A stretch of 64,000 nt of DNA, taken from the NCBI GenBank assembly GCA_917880885.1, contig OU862919.1, positions 12,232,001-12,296,000 on the forward strand, read 5' to 3'. A model generated the notes under the pieces. The model saw only the letters and a program-made list of their open reading frames with translations. It searched no databases and was not told where the DNA came from. The stretch is from Limnephilus marmoratus. Its lineage: Eukaryota > Arthropoda > Insecta > Trichoptera > Limnephilidae. This document shows positions 56,601 through 64,000 of the stretch, in pieces. Position numbers and translations under genes: made by a program. Position 1 is the first letter of the stretch; each line of letters starts with the position of its first letter.

Positions 56601-59600
56601 ATACCTTTAATTAATAGCATAACATTGTGAGCCTTGCTCACTGAAAAAAAAACTTTAGTGTGGTAACTTTTTAACCATGACAGTGACTAAAAAGATTCCC
56701 ATTGTTATCAGCAAATGCTTCCATCGGCCATAATAAAGCAGGAACTTTATTTGAACTAATGTTTTATTTTTTAATCCATTCATTCAGCGTGTTTCTGCTT
56801 CACTTAAATAATAATATTTTTATAGTTAAGCTACTGTTGTTATTACTTTTAATTTCAAGGTGTCATTAATTATCCTTTCCACTGAGGGTTCTCTTTTTTT
56901 TTCTTCTCTTCTAAAAATATTGTTATGTACGTCAATTTTGGGTATAAATTCACCTAATTTCTTTTCAGCCCAAAATTTTAATTAATCCTGTAACTTCAAA
57001 TTTGTCACTCTGCGAGGGCATTTAAAATCTAATAACAAAACAAAATGATTATATTAAAAAATGGGGCTTATAAAGTACTTCACTTTATTTTTAAATACTT
57101 GCCTAGTTCACACGAGGACAGGACAATATTGTATTATCACAGCTCCGTACCCATTGTCCTAGCATGAACAGAAGTTTGGAGGACAGGACAACGAACCAAG
57201 ACATCCTCCTAGAGATGGACGATTACCCCCACCACCACCATGCGCCCAGTCGCATTGTCCTAAGGGGCCATCCATAAATTACGTCACATCTTAAGGTGAG
57301 GGGGGGGAGCTATGGCATTATATACTGTAGACGCGTGGTAGAAATCTCAAAGTGGGAAGCCAACAACAAGACAATTGTAAAGTACTCGATTTCTAGTACT
57401 TTAGTACTAAACTGCCACGCGTCGAGTAAGGTCGTGTCCTACCAGTAAGTAAATTGCATTAAAAAGCGCCAAAATTCCCTCCTGTGTGATGAGAAAATGT
57501 TTCCATTACACGGTAAACAGTAGTAAAAACGAAGGAATAACATTTCATTCGTAAATACATGCAAATTACTTATTATTATTGATTATATAAATAATACAAT
57601 TGCTTTCCGCCCAAAGATTTTATGCGTCATTAGAGAATCAAGGCCTACTAAAGTACAGGTCTGGATGCGCAACAGCCAAATTACAAAGTCGATGCCATCG
57701 CTAAGTAAAATTTACTTTTTATAATAATAATCTAATGATTCTTTAGTTACTTGCCTGCGGTAAAACAACATACAAATCAGCAAAAACAACAAATACAATA
57801 ACAATCGACGCCATTTGCAAACTATTGTTGTTCATTATAGCTTGAAAATTTGACACCTCAAAATTCGACTGGTGCCCAGGCCTCCTACTTTAGTCGGCCT
57901 TGAGACAGTATTCGACGGAACTTTTGAATTTTGAATTCGAAAATGCCGCCCCCGTTCTATCTTTTGTTTCGTCCATATGCACATATTCTTTAAGCATCTA
58001 TCTTTATCATACATGGATAACTTTTGAATTAAGAAATTATTGAAAATCGCTGAAAACAAAAGAGTGTTGATTAATTGCCACATTATATCTTCAGTTTGTG
58101 AGACTATGGCAAGTCTATTTATATAACGTCATTGAAGGGGAGTAGAGAAGTGTGACAAGGGGAATGGGGGGGTCATCAGCTGTGTAATGTCACACTTAAA
58201 AAAAATTGACCTACTGTTTTGATTATTTTTAGATGTAAAATTGCAAAATATGTGACGTCACTCTAGGGGGGAGGGGGTCTCACAAAAGTGACGATGTGTG
58301 GCAGGGTCAGTGGGGGAGGACAAAAAGTCATTAAATTCATATGACGTAATTTATGGATGTCCCTAACGCTAGATTGATGGGGACTTTTGACATAGTATTT
58401 GTAATGACTTATTCAAGACCTGTACAAAAATTCAGCTTGTTCGGAATTAATGCAAACTCAACACTTTTTTTCGTCTATTTTGAGTGGACTAGTACTGCTT
58501 CACCCCAGCACAATTCTTTTCAATTACATAGTTTTGGTTTTAAAATGATTTTCGTATTGTTCATGATAAATGTTTATACTTTCATAACTACAAGCTTATT
58601 TAATTTATGAATAGTAAAAATTTCTGGTAAATTATGGACAAGCCGCCGCATATCGCTACACTTTAAATACGCATGAAATTTGAAAATTAAACTACTTTTA
58701 AACTTAATTACCACAAGAACCATCGGTTTCAGTCGAGATAAAAATGGAAAAATATTCATTAAAATTTGATTTTCTTTATAAGTTTAAAAATCACCATCTC
58801 CATTACGGCCATGTTTTTTTGTATGGATTTGACATTTGCGAAGTTTCGTTTCAAACTAAAAACCCATGAATTACTTAATTTACCTAAACTAAGAACCTAA
58901 TAACCTATTTAGTGTTTGTAAATAGTTGTTTCTTGTAATAATCGTTGAAATGAAGTATAATTTCCGTAATCTGTGCATAAAAATGCGGCGGCTTATCCAT
59001 AAATTAGTAAATTTCTTTATTTTTTTTTAACAAAAATACTTATTTTTGTTTGTATTCCTTTTGCTTTATGATCCAATATAATGGTGAAGTCATCAAAGCC
59101 ACCGTTGACGTACATATTTTTTATCATGTGGTCAATCAATTACAATGTGTAATTTATTTGAATGTATTTACGTTCTATAAATAATAATTTTATAACATAT
59201 TACCATTTACACAAAAGAATCCAACAAACCAAATCAGTTGAAAAAAGGTAGAAAACTTTTAAAAACAAAGGAGCAACTGTCAATAGATTCAAATTTATTC
59301 TATTCTCTTTAAATATTTTATTAAGTAGGTACTGTTATTTTAATTTGAGAGCTAGCTAAATAAATAAATTTGGAAATAGAACAGATGAATCCAAAGAATA
59401 TCTGATACTAGATTCAAATTCATTCTTATTTTAATATTTTACTAAGCAGGTACCATTATTTTATTTTCAGAGCTAGCAACATCTCCCAAGCCCAAAGTAC
59501 GGCCGGCTTCACAAGGTGGCGGCGATTTTGTGACGGTCATCGAAGTAAATGGTCTCAAGAAAGTCGATGGGAAACCAAAGAAGAATGACGAGCAGCAACA

Positions 59601-59660
59601 GCCGAGGCCACTGTCCCCTAGCGGAGAAGCGGTGCCTTCTAAGCGAAGAATACCCCCAAG
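44421..59660 (+). CDS. BCR: BCR/ABR-like Rho regulator, 5' exons only
   Basis: Exons 44421-44684, 44988-45237 and 59471-59660 join with phases 0 and 1 and leave the window in phase 2 after 234 codons. Residues 1-75 match the BCR coiled-coil oligomerisation domain: FGDFQRVWMQRFPES, then a helical stretch with LSKHKQKVAILREELEKEEF and YVEYLERLLLDVEK. Residues 76-172 are polar and Ser-rich. The third exon encodes ATSPKPKVRPASQGGGDFVT and IEVNGLKKVDGK. In the family this segment precedes DH-PH (RhoGEF), C2 and RhoGAP domains, which would lie to the right. FlyBase lists RhoGAP1A as the fly relative, as I recall. The second intron is 14.2 kb and full of transposons. No later exon is recognised before 64000. 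Confidence 0.85.
44988..45237 (+). CDS. BCR: BCR-like exon 2 (residues 89-171)
   Basis: The acceptor is TTGTTCCAG and the donor is GAACCAG|GTAAGA, phase 1. Acidic and Ser-rich, with two similar CISELSSSLSEQF and CTSELPQK segments. Confidence 0.85.
45324..45399. repeat. Near-perfect palindrome at the edge of a Penelope insertion
   Basis: CCTAATAAACCAAACATTTA and its complement are separated by only a few bases, with outer CAATTATGG and CCATAATTG arms also pairing. It could form a cruciform or an RNA hairpin of about 35 bp. Confidence 0.8.
45480..46200 (+). pseudogene. Penelope-like element, GIY-YIG endonuclease remnant
   Basis: The frame ending in TGA at 45946-45948 carries GIYELKCDHADCNATYIGQT followed by GRAFSTRFKEH, the Penelope-type GIY-YIG endonuclease with its Cys pair, then SSKFAEHLLVNNH. 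The reverse transcriptase is missing. The 3' region ends with AAGTCGAAACAGCTGTAAC, a Penelope-like motif. It lies in the second intron of the BCR-like gene. Confidence 0.85.
46235..46765 (+). mobile_element. Retroelement 3' end (LINE-like)
   Basis: An open frame to 46487 (with KRWMWRDFKVDRHHYFVYE) is unrecognised. The segment ends GCCCCGCCGGGCGTG and an ATTCAAAATTCAAAA repeat, the same terminal type as the LINE at 11180-11815. Confidence 0.45.
46766..48000 (+). other. Intron segment with repeat related to the Harbinger interior
   Basis: From about 47190 to 47660 the phrases TTTCTGAATGTATCC and TTTCTAACAC and CATGATAGTAAG recur in the same order as at 31720-32000 in the Harbinger element, suggesting a related copy without recognisable ends. 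Confidence 0.45.
48001..49259. mobile_element. piggyBac-type non-autonomous element
   Basis: The ends CCCTCCG and CGAGGG (inverted CCCTCG) sit exactly between TTAA sites at 47997-48000 and 49260-49263, the hallmark of piggyBac. Subterminal GC-rich blocks (GGTGTCGCGCGGGGTCGCGG left, CCACACGACGGGTCG right) contrast with the AT-rich interior. No transposase is seen. Confidence 0.8.
50024..52640. mobile_element. Possible pogo/Tigger- or Tc1-like element
   Basis: The left end CCGTAGAATCCAGATATAAC and right end, inverted, CCAGTAGAATTTAGTTATAA are similar and each adjoins TA. The block encloses the transposase remnant at 51118-51690. The ends are degenerate, so the pairing may be accidental. Confidence 0.35.
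51118..51690 (-). pseudogene. Tc1/mariner-superfamily transposase remnant
   Basis: Minus-strand fragments, broken by stops and a frameshift, read MRRSVMDFYDNGQYPTLTNL then YLDETWVNQNHSITHTWQN, GGLKVPVGKGSQLIILHCGS and DYHSVMNSKVFKNWFENQ. The DETW and DYHSxMN motifs belong to a DDE family common in arthropod genomes. The N-terminal helix-turn-helix is not recognisable. Confidence 0.8.
52641..53506 (+). other. Intron segment, nothing recognised
   Basis: AT-rich DNA without visible element ends. Confidence 0.4.
53507..53800. repeat. Partial GGGG...TTAATCATG element with two C homopolymers
   Basis: It starts GGGGTCGTCCATTAATCATG, related to the GGGGCC...TTACGT group, and contains C runs at about 53597-53611 and 53706-53719. 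No matching right end was found. From 53801 to 54655 I recognise nothing. Confidence 0.5.
54786..55132. repeat. Long inverted repeat inside TTAAGAG copy 3
   Basis: The left arm (54786-54927) and right arm (54987-55132) both contain the GCTGAAAGGCGTGATG segment as complements; the other two copies have only the right arm. Confidence 0.8.
55359..55756. mobile_element. GGGGCC-type MITE with TATG target duplication
   Basis: The ends GGGGCATTCAAGTGTTACGT and GGGGCCGTTCAAGTATTACG (inverted) are flanked by TATG on both sides. Copies 1 and 2 of the host repeat have a single TATGG at this point, so they are the empty site. The interior has C-rich tracts. Confidence 0.88.
55828..56408 (-). mobile_element. 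GA-rich-core repeat, copy with mapped boundaries
   Basis: Comparison with the uninterrupted host repeat puts the limits at TTCTTTATAAATAAA (left) and CCGGGTACCAGCTAGT (right). It includes GAGCTCTGGCATCATGAAAT and a purine tract at 56050-56345. Confidence 0.75.
56502..57102 (+). other. Intron segment, nothing recognised
   Basis: AT-rich DNA without visible element ends or exon-like frames. Confidence 0.4.
57103..57262. repeat. Harbinger-related fragment
   Basis: It starts AGTTCACACGAGGACAGGAC and contains GAACAGAAGTTTGGAGGAC, matching the left end of the element at 31294-32314. Confidence 0.6.
57264..58363. mobile_element. GGGGCC-type MITE carrying an inserted element
   Basis: The ends GGGGCCATCCATAAATTACG and GGGACATCCATAAATTACGT (inverted) are flanked by TAA on both sides. 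An ACGTTATA-type element (about 57312-58135) is inserted inside. Confidence 0.8.
57312..58135. mobile_element. ACGTTATA-type element, most complete copy
   Basis: It has the same order of landmarks as the broken copies at 40876-43158, between ATTATATACTGTAGACGCG and TATATAACGTCATTG, which are partly complementary ends. No coding sequence is seen. Confidence 0.65.
58364..59470 (+). other. Intron segment upstream of BCR-like exon 3, nothing recognised
   Basis: AT-rich DNA. AATTTATTC and ATTTTAATATTTTA-like phrases near 59290-59340 recur near 59410-59460, a possible short duplication just before the exon. Confidence 0.4.
59471..59660 (+). CDS. BCR: BCR-like exon 3 (residues 172-234)
   Basis: The acceptor is TATTTTCAG and the donor is CCCCAAG|GTATGT, phase 2. 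Only this frame is open across both splice sites, and its first two bases complete a Glu codon from exon 2. Confidence 0.82.
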
Positions 59661-59793
59661 GTATGTATAAACTTCGTAAGGAAGGAATTCTCTTAAAATA
59701 CATAAAAATTAATGTTTCTTTGTTTGACCCTTATGCTTTCCTAAACTATTCAACCGATTGCCATGAAATTTTGGTGATTTGTTGTACGCGGTG

Positions 59794-59985
59794 ACCGGAC
59801 AACTCAGAACCTCCTCAGAAAAGTCATCAAAAGGGATGATAAAAAAAATATTTAAAAAAATGGTTAAATAGGTTATGTTAGGTTAGGATTAAGGGCTATT
59901 TTAAAATAATTTATTTAATGGCTTTTAATGACTTTTCACAGAGGTGTTGAGTTGACTTGATTCTGAGTTGGCATATAACCATTGT
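59794..59985. mobile_element. MITE related to 37190-37545
   Basis: GGACAACTCAGAA and its partial complement TTCTGAGTTG bound a short element with the same AGGTTATGTTAGGTTAGG core as the copy at 37190-37545. Confidence 0.6.
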
Positions 59986-60009
59986 ACGCATGCCCGTTAA
60001 GGTTTCTAC

Positions 60010-60290
60010 GTATAATGGTGAGCTCTGGCATTATGAAATTATTTCCTATACCATTCATTCGATTGCGATGAAACTTCGGTGAGTTGTTTGCGCACGTCTG
60101 TGGAGGTTTCTATATACTACTGGTGAGCTCTGGCATTATGAAATTTGCATAAGAATTTTACAATAGGTGGTGCGCGAGTTATTTGAAAAATGTGTATATT
60201 TCATATAGTTCAGCGGCAAGGAGGGGGGGTTCGCGGGAGGGGGGGGAGGTAGGGACGGTGGAAGAGGAGCGTGGGAGGGAAATTGAGAGC
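60010..60290 (-). mobile_element. GA-rich-core repeat, partial and internally repeated
   Basis: GTGAGCTCTGGCATTATGAA occurs twice (about 60019 and 60122), followed by a GGGAGG-type purine tract (60215-60285). Confidence 0.6.
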
Positions 60291-61699
60291 TGTAGGTTGC
60301 AGAGTTGATGTGAACTACACATACTTGGGGTAGTCTCTATTGATTTATTTGTATACGCCTTCGGCAGCGATCCTTGCAAAGCATTATCGTGAAACAGCTT
60401 TTTGTCTTTCTTAGCCATTACATAACTGAAGGTAAAAATCACACAAGACCTGAAAGAGGTCTCAGGATCTTTCATACATCGCGGAGCGATTGTGTCTCTT
60501 AACCCCTAATTGTGACATTGTGTCCGCAACATAAGCAGATATAAGCGTTAGAAATAGGACAGCAGTCAAGTACAATAAGCGTGTCTATACGTCAGTGCGT
60601 GTGTTTCCATAGAAATCGTTCTTACTCCGTTATTGTTTTAGTTGCATCCCTAAACCAAAAAGTAAAAGGTCGATAGTAGATCAAGCTGTACATCCCTATC
60701 AAGTTGTCTATAGAAATACATAACAGGAATCAGCTGTCAGTCGCATAGTTGACAAAAATATTTACCCGCCCAAATTTACTACCAGCGGCTCGTCCGCGCT
60801 CGACATTTTTAATTTTTATTAAATATTTTTATATGAAATGATAAAAAAGTGAGGTGACAAAAGTGTTTATTACACATATATACAATAGAATATGTATTGT
60901 TGTTTACATAATCTGTGATTTTAGTACCGTTTTCAAATAAAAACATCATGTGAGTCATTTTTACCTATTTTTAATATTTGCATTCTAAATTTTTGTATTT
61001 ACAAATGCTAATATTTATTTGTAATATAATAATTTGAAAGCTTATTTTGTAACCTTTCTAAAACAGTTTTTGCTATTCGGCTACGTTCAGAAATGTTTCA
61101 TTTATAGAGCTTTAACCTCCGCAGTGCCGCTCGTCAACCGGTGTGTCATGAGATTTTACACGCGATTTTGACCCTTATGTATAAAGAAAGTGTATGAAGA
61201 ACACGGTCAGAATCGCTTGCTCTATTATCGCTCTTTACCATAGAGAAAACCGCAATTAGATTGATGACTCCATATAATTTATATTAATGATTTACCGGAG
61301 CGCGGGAGCGTGCGCAGTTCTTGCGCATGCGCGGGAAAAATTCTTTGGTTTTGAACTTTGACCTTTCTATGTACGAAATTTCTCAAGGACGCTGTCAGAA
61401 TCGCGGGACATTGGGTGTCATGGCTGCCGCTTTTTGCGAACGCTAATTGGTTACAACCAACCCCATTTACTCGCGGCATTCCACGAGTTAATTGTGAAGC
61501 GGTAATAACAAAAAGTTTTCGTAAAATGTCATTTCGTTTGAGAAAGTTTATGGGCTTAAATGGCGAATTTCGGAGGGGCTAATATTCCTTTTGCCCTTCC
61601 CAGTAACACTCAGGTTTTTTTTTTATTTAAGTGACTATATAAAATAATTCTATAAGTACTTATACAAAATGTAATGTTTATGTTAGGTAAAGATATTGT
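60291..61699 (+). other. Intron segment, nothing recognised
   Basis: Mixed composition with CpG-containing patches around 61100-61580, but no element ends or exon were identified. Confidence 0.35.
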
Positions 61700-62040
61700 A
61701 TTTCTTAGTCCTCCTCACTAGGGGTTCCTGTGCCGAGGCGGACTAAAATTATTTAATTACCGTTTATTTGTCTTCTATGTCGTTTTTAGTGTCTTCATTT
61801 GAGTGTTTTCGTTAACCTCTTTCAGCCATGTTATTATTCTTGATTTGTACTCATAAATTTTTTTTATTAGTTTTTTGTCTTGGGGAAGAATATTATGGAG
61901 GTTAGTTGCAAAATAAGTGTAGTTTCTTTGTCCAAATGTGGTTTTATAACTTGGAATGTTTATTATGTCATTTTTATTCTATCCAGTGTGATGGATACGC
62001 GGTCTAGTAGAGGATTCAGTATTTTTGAATAGCTTCAATA
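61700..62040 (-). pseudogene. LINE reverse transcriptase C-terminal remnant
   Basis: The minus strand reads IINIPSYKTTFGQRNYTYFA and NLHNILPQDKKLIKK, the same TxxGQRxxxYxAxxLxNxLP order as in the LINE at 11180-11815. A short 3' region (CCGCCTCGGCACAGG) follows at 61710-61740. Confidence 0.65.
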
Positions 62041-63003
62041 ATATTTTTTGGCATATATTCGTTGTATATTTGGTACCTCAAAGCTAGTGAAAATTGCAAT
62101 CGAAGGCGTTCTAATAGGTACTTTCAGGTATTACCTTTTTAATCGTGTTAACTGGACATTCATCTTTGCCCAGCAGTCGAACATTAATTCATGCAAACTG
62201 GTAAAAGAGATTGTATTAAATCGAGGGTAACTCAAGAAAATACTATTGTAGCCCTTTCCAGTAAGATGCACCTATTACAACCGCATTTACGTGTATTCGG
62301 GAATGGAGAGGGAGACTAATTCCTATCCCGACAGCCAAGTAATTCCCAACCTTCATCTTTCACCTTCCACAAAAAGTGCTTATTTTAATTAAGTCATTGC
62401 TCGCACAGTGAAATATTGTAAATTGCCCAAATTTAGTACAGCCATCGAAAACGGCACAATGTAAGTGATATGCCTGTTAAATGATTCACAGCAATTATCT
62501 ACGTAGTATGTATCATTAAATTGATACAGAGCCCCATATGCCATTGAAAAGTACTTCGTAGAAACAATTTGATACTTAATGCAAAATGGGAGCATGGATA
62601 AAGGGGAAATCATTGAATAGGTACTATAATTTAAAATTTATATTGTATGTGTCATATTCGCAGAACATAATATAATTTGTTTTTCTATAAGGAAGACAGG
62701 TAGTTAAATTTTTTTGTATTTCTTTGGCAATAACTATGAAAAAATTTCTAAACATTTTGTTTTTGGATTTGGATGTGTCGAAACCGGTGTGAAATATGTA
62801 AAATTATTAAAATGAAAAGAAAGTAGTTAAAATCTGAACTTCCTGTAAAAATGTATTAAACTAAATAATATTTTTAGGACAAACATTTCTGGGTTACAAA
62901 TATCTGAAATATTTAAAAATTTTCCTAATACCATCATTATAAGCGGATAGTGCTGCTTGTGCATTGATGGAGGGAAGCAAATGAAGCAAAGGTGAAGCAA
63001 AAG
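62041..63003 (+). other. Intron segment, nothing recognised
   Basis: AT-rich DNA without a recognised element. Confidence 0.4.
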
Positions 63004-63078
63004 ATGGCCGGCGTAGTCCAGCTGTAAAGCTCTTGACTAGCACTCCGAAGGTCGCGGGATCGAATCCCGGCGTGGAAA
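63004..63078 (+). repeat. tRNA-derived SINE head
   Basis: It has an A-box-like TAGTCCAGCTG and a B box GGATCGAATCC in a T arm with stem CGGG/CCCG. The acceptor ends do not pair, and a (A/T)-rich body follows, as in a SINE rather than a tRNA gene. Confidence 0.6.
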
Positions 63079-63204
63079 ATAAATTTTATTTGATTAATTT
63101 GTGTTATTTCACAATTTATTAATTTAAAATAATATATAGCATATTTGCGGCACGTTCCAGAGAGGAAGATATTCTCAGTATCGCCCCTATATATAAGACC
63201 ACCA

Positions 63205-63980
63205 TTCAGAATTGAAACGTTGCTTGAAGTGGCGTTAGCCGTGTTTGGTGACCAGATCTGAATAGCCAGGTACTTCCCCCCTCCCTATTCCCCATCTCAT
63301 TCCCTTCCCCATTACCTTCAACCTCACAACATACCCCAATTAGGGATGACATAGTCCCACTGGCTCCAGACCGGAGCAGTATACATCTTGTGCGGTATAC
63401 ACGTAAAAAAAAAAAAAAAAATATATTCCCACCAAACCCAGTGTCGTGGAAAAGGCACTGTAAAAACAAACATGAGGACTTCTTATGTGGGAATCTTAGA
63501 ATTTGTTTCACTGTAGATCACACTTCTGGTGATTACATGTTCAGTGCCATCCAATGATATTATAATCTGCTTGAAATGAGCCATATTTTCCCAACTGACA
63601 AATAAATAATTCAGCTTTCAAAAGGACAAAATATAGTATTTGAAATCATTTTTAACTATAATGATAATATATTTTGATATTATTGACATTAGTGTTCAAC
63701 TATTGCTTGATACTTGTTCGCACTTATCTAGCATGTGTATCACACGCCTGTCAGAATTTGGATGAAGCTTTTTTTATTTTTAATTTGAATACTGCACTAG
63801 GGTCCCAACTGCTCGCGTCTGGAGCCAGTGAGACTACGACATCCCTGAATGGTTTATGTTCTGAGACTGAAGGTAGTGGAGAGGGGAAGAAGATAAGGAA
63901 GAGGAAGGTGGAAGAAGGCTCACCCAGATCTGGTCACCGATGATGGCTAAAGCCATTTCAAGCAACTTTTCAATTCTGAA
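63205..63980. repeat. Large inverted-repeat element at the right end of the window
   Basis: The left part (63205-63390) contains TTCAGAATTGAAACG and CACTGGCTCCAGAC; the right part (63810-63980) carries their near complements in mirrored order. The interior has an A16-like run near 63406-63421. Confidence 0.65.
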
Positions 63981-64000
63981 AGGTGTTCTTACACCAGGGC

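Noticed and set aside
1..64000. CRISPR arrays, operons or prokaryotic defence systems
   Set aside because: The window is intron-rich animal DNA. No regularly spaced direct repeats or bacterial-type gene clusters are present.

Overview
The window is animal nuclear DNA, almost certainly from an insect. It is AT-rich, its genes have small exons separated by long introns, and most of the intronic and intergenic DNA is made of transposon remnants. The best taxonomic evidence is a CYP315A1 (shadow) ecdysteroid-hydroxylase gene, an arthropod Halloween gene. The order cannot be decided from the sequence alone.

Four protein-coding genes are supported. (1) CYP315A1, plus strand, 1328-14058: the last five exons of a mitochondrial cytochrome P450. 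Splice phases join exactly, and the N-terminal exons lie left of the window. (2) COX18, plus strand, 8560-9690: an intronless mitochondrial YidC/Oxa1-family insertase lying wholly inside a CYP315A1 intron. (3) ARMC5, minus strand, 43958 down to 16864: 13 exons that join in frame to 1073 codons plus a stop, with ARM repeats, a Ser/Pro-rich linker and a C-terminal BTB domain. (4) A BCR/ABR-like gene, plus strand, starting at 44421: three 5' exons (44421-44684, 44988-45237, 59471-59660) beginning with the BCR-type coiled-coil oligomerisation domain; the rest lies right of the window. CYP315A1 and ARMC5 converge. ARMC5 and the BCR-like gene diverge from a 462-bp interval that must hold both promoters.

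The rest is a dense collection of mobile elements. It includes a 2.79-kb hAT element with perfect 8-bp target duplications and a frameshifted transposase; hAT MITEs with TAGAGATG or CAGTGG ends; PIF/Harbinger elements with TTA duplications; a piggyBac-type element at TTAA; a solo LTR; LINE 3' ends; a Penelope GIY-YIG remnant; a Tc1/mariner-like transposase remnant; SINE-like tRNA heads; a GA-rich-core repeat family; and several unclassified inverted-repeat elements. Many are nested, which gives their relative ages.

I saw no clearly new multi-gene system. The observations most worth testing are: two 721-bp copies of one repeat in opposite orientation flanking ARMC5 exons 5-9, a block of exactly 380 codons that could circularise or be skipped in frame; RNA polymerase II CTD-like YSPTS motifs in the ARMC5 linker; COX18 nested in CYP315A1 with an overlapping upstream ORF; and a group of elements sharing a GGGGCC-type terminus ending in TTACGT.
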